From: Veillonella ratti
GTDB taxonomy: Bacteria; Bacillota; Negativicutes; Veillonellales; Veillonellaceae
DNA length: 64,000 nt
NCBI RefSeq assembly: GCF_003992115.1
Contig: NZ_RQUX01000006.1
Coordinates: forward strand, 1-64,000
Reading direction: 5' to 3'
Shown: positions 11,239 to 19,733 of the stretch, piece by piece
Layout: every line of letters begins with the position of its first letter
Numbering within the stretch: the first letter of the stretch is position 1
The notes under the pieces: model-generated
Seen by the model: the letters and a program-made list of their open reading frames with translations, nothing else
Database searches by the model: none
Told to the model about the DNA's origin: nothing
Made by a program: the position numbers and the translations under genes

Positions 11239-11322
11239 GAGTAGAGAACATTTGCAGCTAAATAGTGTGTAGAGGTTAAATGTTGCATTATAACTGCATA
11301 GAGCTTACAACTGAATAATTAA

Positions 11323-11381
11323 AAAGAGCGATAGTACTAACTATAGCCGGATCACCGGGATTAGTATTACTATCGCTCTTT
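11323..11381 (+). terminator. Intrinsic terminator after the adhesin
   Basis: A long stem starting AAAGAGCGATAGTA pairs with its complement ending TCGCTCTTT, with a small bulge and a GC-containing inner loop. It is followed by TATTTGATTTT. It also faces the convergent tRNA and may work in both directions. Confidence 0.8.
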
Positions 11382-11423
11382 ATTTGATTTTAAGTGCAAT
11401 ATATCAAATTTTGGACATAAAAA

Positions 11424-11499
11424 TGGTGGACCACCAGGGGTTCGAACCCTGGACACCCTGATTAAAAGTCAGGTGCTCTACCAACTGAGCTAATGGTCC
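11424..11499 (-). tRNA. tRNA-Lys(TTT)
   Basis: On the minus strand a complete 76-nt cloverleaf can be drawn. The acceptor pairs GGACCAT with GTGGTCC, the D-arm begins TAGCTCAGTTGG, the anticodon stem CCTGA/TCAGG encloses CTTTTAA (anticodon TTT), and the T-arm is CAGGG-TTCGAAC-CCCTG. The discriminator A and CCA are encoded. It stands alone, convergent with the adhesin gene. Confidence 0.97.
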
Positions 11500-11824
11500 A
11501 TAACAACATAGCTATTATATACTTATTGTTTCGAAATGTAAACCCTTATAGCAGTAAAGTTTAAAAATTATGTAAAATTTAAAGAAAACATAAGCTTTTA
11601 AAAGTTTCCGATATTCGTTTATTTTTAGGGGCCGGGAGATTTTTATTTTTTACAACATTTTGTAAAAATAATGTAATAACTTATAACGGTGCCGTAATTA
11701 AGGGGGAAAGCGTCGCTGTTGGTAGGTAGAAAAAAATGTGTATTTTCGGTATAATTAATTGAAAGAAGTAATAGAGAAATTTTCTATTATTATTTTAGAT
11801 TAGTAGAAGTATGAGGGTAGAGAG
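11500..11824 (+). promoter_or_regulatory. AT-rich leader region of thrC
   Basis: This stretch holds no credible gene. A perfect 9-bp AT-rich inverted repeat with a CATT loop lies at 11647-11668. A TATAAT at 11750-11755 is a possible -10 element for thrC, but no good -35 is visible at the right distance. I saw no T-box or riboswitch pattern. Confidence 0.35.
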
Positions 11825-13324
11825 ATGAAGTATCGAAGTACACGAAGTGAAGAAACGGTAAGTGAAACGTATGCATTGCTCCATGGCTTGGCAAGTGACG
11901 GGGGTCTATATGTGCCGGCCTTATTTCCGGAACGCTGTCTGACTTATGACATGGTGGCGGAGAAATCCTACGAGGACATTGCGTATACCGTATTAAAAAA
12001 TCTTTTCACAACTTTTGATGAAGCGGAATTACGTTCCATGATTGCGTCGGCTTACAGCAAAGCAAATTTCAGTACGCCTGAAATTGCACCGTTGCATTCT
12101 ATTTTGGAACGTTTATCGGTGCTCGAATTGTTCCACGGACGTACGCAGGCGTTTAAGGATATGGCATTGTCCTTGTTCCCGTATTTGTTGGTAGCCGCCA
12201 AAGAAGCGGAAAAAGAAACGGATGAGGTGCTTATTTTGACGGCCACTTCCGGTGACACCGGTAAAGCGGCGCTGGAAGGTTTTAAAGATGTGCCGGGCAC
12301 TCACATTCAGGTTTTTTATCCGACCGATGGCGTGAGTCCGATGCAGCAAGAACAGATGCAGAAACAAGAGGGCGATAATGTTAATGTAACGGCTATTCGC
12401 GGTAACTTTGACGATGCGCAGCAATTTTTAAAACGCCTCTTTGTGGACGAATCGATGGCTGAAAAAGTGGCGGCTAAGGGAGTTCGTTTCTCCAGTGCCA
12501 ACTCCATTAATGTCGGTCGTTTGGCACCGCAGGTGGTTTACTATGTGGCAGCCTATGCAGAACTTGTAAACCAGGGTGCTATTCATCGCGATGAAGTGTT
12601 TAATGTGGTGGTCCCTACCGGCAACTTCGGCAATATTTTGGCCGCTTATTATGCGAAAAAGATGGGAGTGCCAATCGGTAAGTTGATTTGTGCTTCCAAT
12701 CGTAATAATGTGTTGACGGACTTTTTCAAAACGGGCACCTATGATATGAAGCGTGAATTCTACACGACCATTTCACCGTCCATGGATATTTTGGAAAGTT
12801 CCAACTTTGAACGCTTCTTATATTATGTGAGCGGCGAGGATTACGAAGCCACCAACAGCCGCATGAAGGATTTAAAACAAAACGGTTCCTTGTCGGTAAC
12901 GGCCGAAGAGTTACAGCGCATTCAGAAGGATTTCAGCGGTCAATTTGTTTCCGACGAAGAAACGAAAGCTGTCATTGCGCAGGTTTATAACTCCTACGGT
13001 TATTTGTTGGATCCGCACACGGCGGTGGCCATGGGGGCCTACATGAAGGAATTGCAGGCGCATCCGGAAGATGGTGGCCGTCATACGGTGATTGCGGCGA
13101 CGGCCCATCCGTTCAAGTTCCCGAATCCGATTTGCGAAGCCTTGGAAATTCAGACCGGCGATACGCCATATGAAAGCCTTGAGCACATCAGTGCGGTGAC
13201 GGGCGTGGCGTTCCCGAAACAACTGGCTGCTTTGCAGGCGAAGGAATTGCGTTTTACCAAAGTCATTGATAAAGAATCAATGGGGAAAGAAATACTTGCT
13301 TTTGTCGATACTTTTAAAAAATAA
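11825..13324 (+). CDS. thrC: Threonine synthase
   Basis: A PLP enzyme that converts O-phospho-L-homoserine to threonine, the last step of threonine synthesis. The 499-residue length and the opening KYRSTR...VSETYALLHGLASDGGLYVP fit the long-form threonine synthase. The PLP-binding lysine is K111 in the motif HGRTQAFKDMALS, and the phosphate-binding TATSGDTGKAA follows. Start ATG has a GGTAGAGAG ribosome site. The gene appears monocistronic: 104 bp separate it from the next gene. No other threonine-pathway genes are in the window. Confidence 0.95.
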   Translation: MKYRSTRSEETVSETYALLHGLASDGGLYVPALFPERCLTYDMVAEKSYEDIAYTVLKNLFTTFDEAELRSMIASAYSKANFSTPEIAPLHSILERLSVLELFHGRTQAFKDMALSLFPYLLVAAKEAEKETDEVLILTATSGDTGKAALEGFKDVPGTHIQVFYPTDGVSPMQQEQMQKQEGDNVNVTAIRGNFDDAQQFLKRLFVDESMAEKVAAKGVRFSSANSINVGRLAPQVVYYVAAYAELVNQGAIHRDEVFNVVVPTGNFGNILAAYYAKKMGVPIGKLICASNRNNVLTDFFKTGTYDMKREFYTTISPSMDILESSNFERFLYYVSGEDYEATNSRMKDLKQNGSLSVTAEELQRIQKDFSGQFVSDEETKAVIAQVYNSYGYLLDPHTAVAMGAYMKELQAHPEDGGRHTVIAATAHPFKFPNPICEALEIQTGDTPYESLEHISAVTGVAFPKQLAALQAKELRFTKVIDKESMGKEILAFVDTFKK

Positions 13325-13428
13325 GCTATATTGAGTCAGACGCATCCTACTTATTAACGATATAAGTTGTTGGTTGATACTATATAGCAATCAAAATAGT
13401 AGTAATACATTAAGAAAGTAGTGACAAC

Positions 13429-14283
13429 GTGAGACAAGCTTTTTTCTATGCCATTGCATCCGCTTTGGCGTTTAGTATCATGAATTTATTTGTAAAAATG
13501 CTGGGGCAAGCCATGCCGGCGGCGGAGATTACCTTTTTCCGCGGCCTCATCGGCACGGTGGCAGTCCTTATCTATATGCGGGTCAAGGGCATTGCCTTTT
13601 CCACGGAAAATCGCGGGATGCTTACGGTTCGCGGGATTTTCGGCGGTTTAGGCAACTTGTGTAACTTTATTGCTTTGGCGTACATGAAGTTGGCCGACGC
13701 GGCGATTTTATTTCAGTTGTCCGGCATTTTCGTGTTTATTTTTAGCACACTCTATTTGAAAGAGTCAGTTCCGAAAGGGGCCGGTAAATGGCTTCTTTTG
13801 ATTTTGGCGGCTGTTTGCCTTATGATTAAGCCTTGGTCGTTTAGTGAGTTCCATTGGTATTCGCTCTACGCCATCGCCGGTGCTGCCTTTGCGGCCGCTG
13901 CCTACACTACGATTCGCAAGCTCAGCCAAGTGGGACATCACAGTAATTATGAGATTATGTTTTATTTCTTAGTGACCACCATGATTGTCGGTGGTATCTT
14001 GATGGGACCTGATTTTGTATGGCCTGATTTGCGGCAATGGGTAATCCTTGGGATTATCGGCGGGATTTCCGTATTTGCCCAATTCTTCCTAACCGGTGCA
14101 TTTGTGGCCACCAATGCAGTTGTGGCGCAATTTTTACAATATATCGGCGTATTCTTCAACGCCATGTGGGGCTTTGTGATTTTTGACGAAACCTTATCGT
14201 GGCTGACGGTCTTGGCCGGTATTATGATGTTTGTCGCATCGGTTATGATTGCTCGTTTAAAAGAGCAACACGTCAAAGTATAA
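13429..14283 (+). CDS. EamA/DMT-superfamily transporter
   Basis: A 284-residue inner-membrane protein with about ten hydrophobic helices arranged as two EamA halves, as in the drug/metabolite transporter superfamily. Landmarks include FFRGLIG in the first half and FLQYIGVFFNAMWG in the second. It starts with GTG and has only a weak ribosome site (AAGAAAGTAG). Members of this family export amino acids, nucleotides or other metabolites. Position after thrC suggests but does not prove an amino-acid substrate. Confidence 0.85.
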   Translation: MRQAFFYAIASALAFSIMNLFVKMLGQAMPAAEITFFRGLIGTVAVLIYMRVKGIAFSTENRGMLTVRGIFGGLGNLCNFIALAYMKLADAAILFQLSGIFVFIFSTLYLKESVPKGAGKWLLLILAAVCLMIKPWSFSEFHWYSLYAIAGAAFAAAAYTTIRKLSQVGHHSNYEIMFYFLVTTMIVGGILMGPDFVWPDLRQWVILGIIGGISVFAQFFLTGAFVATNAVVAQFLQYIGVFFNAMWGFVIFDETLSWLTVLAGIMMFVASVMIARLKEQHVKV

Positions 14284-14307
14284 GCCCTAACAAAGGTAGG
14301 TGCCGAT

Positions 14308-16128
14308 ATGTACTTAGCAACTTTGGAAATTGAGAATTTTCGTAACTTGAATCAAACGAAGTTGAGTTTTCACGAGCATTGTAATTATCTGATTGGTGAA
14401 AACTCGATTGGGAAGTCTAATTTGTTGGCCTTGATTCAGATCATGACATCCGGCAGAAGGCTGGTGGAAGGGGATTTTTTTGATATCGTAAAACCCGTCA
14501 AGGTTCGCCTTGAAATCGTGGTGACGCCGCACGAAGAGTTGCCTCCCTTATTGATTAAGGCGGTTAAAAACGGTCGTATTCTGCTCGAGTGGGAGCAGGT
14601 GAATGTAGCGACGAAGCCGCGTCTTTATGAGGTGTTGACTACGACGGCACGGCGGTCGGTACCGCTTAAAACGCTCACTTACATGGCCTATTTTGCCTTG
14701 AAGGATATTGGCATTTATTCTTTCGACACGAAGGAGGAGTCCTTTTACGAAGAGCTCCGCGATTTGTTGGGCGAGGCCCTCGATGTGGCGATTTGTAAAA
14801 AAGATTCGCCCGTCACGAAGTCTATGTCGCTCATTGCGCTGCGCATTCGGCAGTTTCAAATGGTCATGCCTCATTTGCCGATTTACATGATTATTGTATT
14901 GGCTCAGTTGACGCAATGGCCGCTTATGGAACGAGGATCCATGACGCATACGAAAATTGATAAGAGCGAGCGTTATGCCGGCTTTTATACGCCTGATGCG
15001 CTACGCCTCGTGGCCATGGTGGTATTTCGCTTGGTGCAGAAGATTTTTCGTTTGAAAAAACAAAATCGCCTCGAGTCGCGTATTGTCGTGATGAAGGGAA
15101 AACGGTATTTACCGCTGGCTATCAGCCTCGATGAAGTAGAAACCCATTTGAACCCGCTCATGCAGCGGGCCATGGTAGATTATTTTAAAGAAATGATGGC
15201 CAATGAGAATATCGGATTTTTGCGCATCTTAAAAGATGTGTTCGGCATTGACGGTATTTTAGGCCAGGTCTTTATCGTTACCCATTCGGCGGAAGTTTTG
15301 TCCGATGATTATCGGCAGATTATTCGCTTTTATCGCCAGCCGTCGGGGTCGTTGAAGATTGCCTGCGGGGTGACCTTTGAAGTGTCGTCGGAGGCGGAAG
15401 AACATTTGATTGCTTATTTTTCAGCGGTCAAAGAGGCCCTCTATACACGTTGTGTTATGATAGTAGAGGGCGAAACAGAGTACAGTAGTTTTCGGCAGTT
15501 TGCCAAAACGCTCGGTATTCCGCTCGACTTTTACGGCATCGGGCTTATCAATGCCCGCGGCCAAGGGTCTATCAGCCGATTGGCTGAATTATTTAATCGT
15601 TTTGACATTCCCGTCATTGCCCTATATGATAGGGATGTGCGTACCGACGTACGGGCGGGTAAAAAGCAAGTATATTTCACGGATACAATTTGCTATGAAT
15701 ATGATTTGGTCAGTCACTTGATTCGCCGGCGCCAACGGTCCGTTTTGGATAATATTGTGCGCATGGTAGTCAGTCTTGAAGGCGGTTCACAGCTGGTGTC
15801 CAAAAAAGCCATCACCCAAGGGGTGGATAAGCTGATTAAGTACGCCAAGTCGCAAAATGAGTCAGCTCAAGGTCTGGTGAACCGGGCGTTTCACGAACGC
15901 AAATTAAATTCGATTCCGAATCGGGAAGAACACCTATTGGAAGTGTATTACTTCAGTTGGCTGTTTTTTCAAAAAGGAATTACTATCGGCAAGTGTATTG
16001 CGTATAATATAAAAGAGCGGGAGGATATTCCCCCTGCGTTTGTAAGAGTTATAAAAAAAGCACAGCAGCTGGCGCAACAACAGGACGCCTGGCTGGCTGT
16101 GGCAGAGGAGACGAAATATGGAAAATAA
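14308..16128 (+). CDS. OLD-type ATPase with C-terminal Toprim domain
   Basis: 606 residues with the layout of overcoming-lysogenization-defect (OLD) nucleases. An N-terminal ABC/SMC-like ATPase has Walker A GENSIGKSN (residues 30-38) and an SLDEVETHLNP motif at 273-283. A C-terminal Toprim domain has the metal-binding glutamate in VEGETEY (386-392) and the acidic pair in LYDRD (439-443). Relatives act as ATP-controlled DNA nucleases, and some belong to phage-defence systems such as Gabija. No UvrD-like partner is nearby, so this is a solitary gene. The SD AAAGGTAGG supports the start. Its end overlaps gnd by 11 bases, implying co-transcription. The biological role is unknown. Confidence 0.85.
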   Translation: MYLATLEIENFRNLNQTKLSFHEHCNYLIGENSIGKSNLLALIQIMTSGRRLVEGDFFDIVKPVKVRLEIVVTPHEELPPLLIKAVKNGRILLEWEQVNVATKPRLYEVLTTTARRSVPLKTLTYMAYFALKDIGIYSFDTKEESFYEELRDLLGEALDVAICKKDSPVTKSMSLIALRIRQFQMVMPHLPIYMIIVLAQLTQWPLMERGSMTHTKIDKSERYAGFYTPDALRLVAMVVFRLVQKIFRLKKQNRLESRIVVMKGKRYLPLAISLDEVETHLNPLMQRAMVDYFKEMMANENIGFLRILKDVFGIDGILGQVFIVTHSAEVLSDDYRQIIRFYRQPSGSLKIACGVTFEVSSEAEEHLIAYFSAVKEALYTRCVMIVEGETEYSSFRQFAKTLGIPLDFYGIGLINARGQGSISRLAELFNRFDIPVIALYDRDVRTDVRAGKKQVYFTDTICYEYDLVSHLIRRRQRSVLDNIVRMVVSLEGGSQLVSKKAITQGVDKLIKYAKSQNESAQGLVNRAFHERKLNSIPNREEHLLEVYYFSWLFFQKGITIGKCIAYNIKEREDIPPAFVRVIKKAQQLAQQQDAWLAVAEETKYGK

Positions 16129-17548
16129 GACATATGAATTCGGTTTAGTCGGTTTGGCCGTTATGGGTCAAAACTTAGCGCGTAATGTGGCACACAAAGG
16201 TTTTAGCATTGCTGTTTATAACCGTACGCCGCAGAAAACGGATGAGTTTTTGCAAAAATTCGGTCACGAAGGCAACATCGGCGGCGCTCACAGCCCTGAA
16301 GAACTCGTTAACATGCTCGCTAAACCTCGCAAAATCATGTTCCTCGTAAAAGCTGGCCAACCGGTAGATGACATGATTGAAGCGTTCTTGCCATATTTGG
16401 ATAAAGGCGACATCTTAATCGATGGCGGTAACTCGTATTTCAAAGATACGCGTCGCCGCAGCCAGGAACTCGAAGCTAAAGGCTTCCGCTTCTTAGGCGT
16501 TGGCGTATCCGGCGGGGAAGAAGGGGCTCTTAACGGTCCAAGCCTCATGCCGGGCGGTAACGAAACGTCCTATAAAGAAGTGGAAAAAATTTTCACGTCC
16601 ATCGCCGCTCAGGTGGCTGACGGTCCTTGCTGCAGCTATGTTGGTGATGACGGTGCCGGTCACTATGTAAAAATGGTGCACAACGGTATCGAATACGGCG
16701 ATATGCAGCTCATCTCCGAAGCGTATTTCATGATGAAAGAGTTGCTCCACATGAGTGCCGAAGAAATGGCCGAAGTGTTCACCGAATGGAATAAAGGCGT
16801 ACTCGATTCTTATTTAATCGAAATCACGTCTAAAATCTTGCGCGTACGTGACAAAGAAACGGGCGAGCCTTTATTGGAAAAAATCCTCGACAAAGCGGGC
16901 CAAAAGGGTACCGGTAAATGGACGAGCCAGGAAGCCCTTGATTTAGGAGTACCAATTCCGACTATCGCGGAAGCTGTATTTGCGCGCGGCATGTCGGCTT
17001 ACAAAACGGAACGCGTGGAAGCGGCTAAGATGCTCAAAGGTCCTGAAGGGGAATACAAAGGCGACAAAAAAGCCTTTATTGATGCTATTCATTCCGCATT
17101 GTATGCATCCAAAATCTGTTCTTACGCACAGGGCTTTGCGTTGATTAAAGCAGCAGCCAAAGAATACAACTGGAATATCAACTTTGGTGATATGGCGCTC
17201 TTATGGCGTGGTGGTTGTATCATTCGTGCCGTATTCTTGGAAGATATTAAAAAAGCGTTCGAACGCAATCCGGAACTTACCAACTTGCTTCTCGATCCGT
17301 TCTTCATTGAAGCCATCGAACAGCATCAGGCTAAATGGCGTGAAGCGATTATCGAAGCCAAACGTTTCGGCATTCCGACTCCGGCGTTCTCCGCATCCCT
17401 TGATTACTACGACAGCTATCGTCGTGCCAATTTGTCCGCTAACATGATTCAGGCGCAGCGCGACTTCTTCGGTGCACATACGTATGAACGTGTTGACCAA
17501 GACGGTATTTTCCATACCGAATGGGAAGCTGAATTGGAAGGGAAATAA
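16118..17548 (+). CDS. gnd: 6-phosphogluconate dehydrogenase, decarboxylating
   Basis: Oxidises 6-phosphogluconate to ribulose 5-phosphate with release of CO2 in the pentose phosphate pathway. The 476-residue length is typical of the dimeric long form. Visible motifs are the cofactor loop GLAVMGQN near residue 11, the family signature DGGNSYFKDTRRR, and the catalytic lysine K185 followed by HNGIEYGD. The start lies inside the end of the OLD-type gene, with GAGGAGACG as ribosome site, so translation is probably coupled. Confidence 0.97.
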   Translation: MENKTYEFGLVGLAVMGQNLARNVAHKGFSIAVYNRTPQKTDEFLQKFGHEGNIGGAHSPEELVNMLAKPRKIMFLVKAGQPVDDMIEAFLPYLDKGDILIDGGNSYFKDTRRRSQELEAKGFRFLGVGVSGGEEGALNGPSLMPGGNETSYKEVEKIFTSIAAQVADGPCCSYVGDDGAGHYVKMVHNGIEYGDMQLISEAYFMMKELLHMSAEEMAEVFTEWNKGVLDSYLIEITSKILRVRDKETGEPLLEKILDKAGQKGTGKWTSQEALDLGVPIPTIAEAVFARGMSAYKTERVEAAKMLKGPEGEYKGDKKAFIDAIHSALYASKICSYAQGFALIKAAAKEYNWNINFGDMALLWRGGCIIRAVFLEDIKKAFERNPELTNLLLDPFFIEAIEQHQAKWREAIIEAKRFGIPTPAFSASLDYYDSYRRANLSANMIQAQRDFFGAHTYERVDQDGIFHTEWEAELEGK

Positions 17549-17646
17549 AATTTTTGGTGGGTTAAGTTTGTCGTTACACGAATGCTCTTATTAGATATTT
17601 TAGGCTTCGTTTGAATTGAATAAAACTTGCACGAAAGGGGCACATC

Positions 17647-18888
17647 ATGAAGCATAATAAATTTATGGATAGCACATGTTTATTAATGCATAAGGATGTG
17701 CCCTGTATTTTATTTTCTTTTGATAATATGATGCTTTGGGCACAGGTTAATGAAGTGTTAAGTATTGCTCATTTGCCACCATATATGATTGATAACTTCC
17801 GTGGCTACGAATATAATTTGAATAAATTTTTGGATCATCGAGTTATTCCTAAAGAACGGCCCAATATCAGTGCCATTAAGGATTACTTTGACAGTGATTC
17901 CTCGCTGGAACTATCCTTGCGCTCCTATATGCTTAGCGTGTCCGATCATTATTGGATTAAACCGGCCGACAGTAAAGTAACTTGGGCTGATGTAAACTTC
18001 TATGATAATTCATTTGAAGATGATTCGATATTTATCTCATCTTTGACGACGTTGAAAAAACAGATTGGCGATAGAACGCTGATTTCGTTTCATAGTCATA
18101 CGCCGAATACTTCGAATAACGGTACTTTACCGCAGATGTGGTTGCATACAGATGAATCGCCGGTTCTATATAAAACAGGTAATCAGCCGTTTATGCAGGA
18201 GCCTTTTAATGAAGCGGTGGTTTCCGATTTATTAGATGTACTGGGTTTTAACCATGTGTTGTATCGTTTGGGAACATTCGGTGGCTCGGTCGTATCCGCT
18301 TGTGATGCGTTCACGACGGCGTCCATCGAGTTTATACCGGCTTGGCAATTGGAAAAATCCAGAACCAATCATTTAAACGGGTTAGATAATTATTTGGAAT
18401 TTCTACGACAAAATGGTTGTGCCGTAACGGATGAAATTCGTAAGCAGCTGGAAGAAATGATTATTATTGATTATCTGACAATGAACGATGATCGTCATTG
18501 GGGGAATTTCGGTATCTTACGGAACAGTGAGACACTTGAGTTTATAGGTCTGGCGCCTATTTTTGATAATGGCCGAACCTTTGCATATAACTCTTTTAGT
18601 GGTGATTATGAAGCACAGCCGGCACCATATAATTTGTCTAAAGCGTTTGCTGAAAACGGTACTCATGACCGTGAACTTACTTATGTAACAGGGGTTCATG
18701 ATATCGATTATGCTGCATTGAAAGCGGCAGTGCCGGATATTTTTGAAAAAAGATTAATTGAAGTGATGGCACGCTTTGAGGCGGTTGATACGAGTAGGGA
18801 AGTCGTGGTAGTGCTCGAGCGAAAAGTGCCCGGGTTGATTCAGACTTTATTAGGACGTATTGATGCGATGGCGAAAGAACTCGGTTAA
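17647..18888 (+). CDS. HipA-like kinase-fold protein
   Basis: 413 residues. The C-terminal half resembles HipA kinases: a nucleotide-binding stretch VLYKTGNQPFMQEPFNE, the catalytic-loop motif NDDRHWGN (residues 280-287) and a metal-binding APIFDN (303-308). The N-terminal half carries motifs seen in Firmicute HipA-domain proteins (LSVSDHYWIKP, VNFYDNSFE). HipA toxins phosphorylate protein targets, but no HipB-type partner precedes this gene. The next gene encodes an AbiEi-like antitoxin with its own promoter. The SD AAAGGGG supports the ATG. Kinase activity is inferred from intact motifs; the substrate is unknown. Confidence 0.75.
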   Translation: MKHNKFMDSTCLLMHKDVPCILFSFDNMMLWAQVNEVLSIAHLPPYMIDNFRGYEYNLNKFLDHRVIPKERPNISAIKDYFDSDSSLELSLRSYMLSVSDHYWIKPADSKVTWADVNFYDNSFEDDSIFISSLTTLKKQIGDRTLISFHSHTPNTSNNGTLPQMWLHTDESPVLYKTGNQPFMQEPFNEAVVSDLLDVLGFNHVLYRLGTFGGSVVSACDAFTTASIEFIPAWQLEKSRTNHLNGLDNYLEFLRQNGCAVTDEIRKQLEEMIIIDYLTMNDDRHWGNFGILRNSETLEFIGLAPIFDNGRTFAYNSFSGDYEAQPAPYNLSKAFAENGTHDRELTYVTGVHDIDYAALKAAVPDIFEKRLIEVMARFEAVDTSREVVVVLERKVPGLIQTLLGRIDAMAKELG

Positions 18889-18922
18889 GATGGCTTTATT
18901 TAAAATTAAATACGGGCATGGT

Positions 18923-18965
18923 TTGACTTTCTTGCTCTAAATTTATATAATTAGAGCAAGAAAGT
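18923..18965 (+). promoter_or_regulatory. Promoter embedded in a 15-bp perfect inverted repeat
   Basis: TTGACT (18923-18928) and TATAAT (18946-18951) are 17 bases apart, an excellent sigma-70 promoter. A perfect inverted repeat with 15-bp arms (18926-18940 and 18951-18965) and a 10-nt centre overlies both elements. AbiEi antitoxins are known to repress their own promoters by binding inverted repeats, so this is a strong candidate operator for the gene that follows. Confidence 0.8.
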
Positions 18966-18990
18966 TATTTTGTTTTAAGGGGGGAGCTAT

Positions 18991-19581
18991 ATGAGTAAAA
19001 GTGCTGTAATAAAAATGGCCTATGAAAATAATGGTATTGTTACTTCCTCTATGGTTTCAGAAGCCAATTTATCGAGAAATTATTTATCGCAACTTGTTAA
19101 GGATAATAAATTAGAGAAAGTATCTCGTGGTGTATATACGTTGCCGGAAGCATGGGAAGATGAGTTTTTAAACGCACAAGTTAGCTATAAAAGAGGAATT
19201 TTTTCATTAGGGACAGCTTTGTATTTACATGGTTTTACAGATAGAACACCAATGCAATTACAGTTTACATTTCCTGAAGGTTATAATACATCGGCCCCCA
19301 TTAGAAGTGGGTTTAGATGCAATAAAGTAAAGAAAGATGTATTTGAGTTAGGTGTTGAAGAGGTGACTAGTCCATCAGGTAATTTGGTCAGAGCGTATAA
19401 TATTGAGAGAACACTTTGTGATATTGTGAAAGTCACTAATAGAGTTGAAATTCAAGTGATAACAGATGCCTTCAAACAATATATGAGTAGTAAGTCTAAA
19501 AATATTCCCTTATTGTCATTTTATGCCAAAATATTAAAAGTGGATAAGAGAATTAGACCTTATTTAGAGGTATTGCAATGA
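18991..19581 (+). CDS. AbiEi-like antitoxin / transcriptional regulator
   Basis: 196 residues. An N-terminal winged-helix region (IVTSSMVSEANLSRNYLSQL, then KVSRGVYTLPE) is followed by the AbiEi core (YKRGIFSLGTALYLHGFTD, and later YNIERTLCDIV). This is the antitoxin of type IV AbiE systems, which represses its own operon and counters the nucleotidyltransferase AbiEii. No AbiEii gene follows: the next 150 bases hold a terminator and then a convergent gene. The SD AAGGGGGGAG is strong. It may be an orphan, or it may serve as regulator or antidote for the HipA-like protein upstream. The family call is firm; the partner is open. Confidence 0.8.
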   Translation: MSKSAVIKMAYENNGIVTSSMVSEANLSRNYLSQLVKDNKLEKVSRGVYTLPEAWEDEFLNAQVSYKRGIFSLGTALYLHGFTDRTPMQLQFTFPEGYNTSAPIRSGFRCNKVKKDVFELGVEEVTSPSGNLVRAYNIERTLCDIVKVTNRVEIQVITDAFKQYMSSKSKNIPLLSFYAKILKVDKRIRPYLEVLQ

Positions 19582-19659
19582 GTAATGTTATGAAGTAGTA
19601 TATATGATAATAAAATTGAATTAATTATAAATTTATTGTAACAAGAAGTAGGCGTTATG

Positions 19660-19713
19660 AAAGAAGTCTGTAACTAAATGGTTCTTTAACCGCATTTAGT
19701 TACAGACTTCTTT
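19660..19713. terminator. Bidirectional terminator between convergent genes
   Basis: Two perfectly complementary 21-nt arms (19660-19680 and 19693-19713) enclose a 12-nt loop. The outer ends are A-rich and T-rich, so the hairpin can serve the AbiEi-like gene on the plus strand and the repressor gene on the minus strand. Confidence 0.8.
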
Positions 19714-19733
19714 GTTAAGAAAAAGAATTATCT

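Noticed and set aside
11500-11824. T-box or amino-acid riboswitch before thrC
   Set aside because: No T-box sequence, specifier stem or recognisable riboswitch core could be found; only an AT-rich stem and a -10-like box.
14308-16128. Gabija defence system
   Set aside because: GajA-like layout is present, but no GajB/UvrD-type helicase is adjacent on either side.
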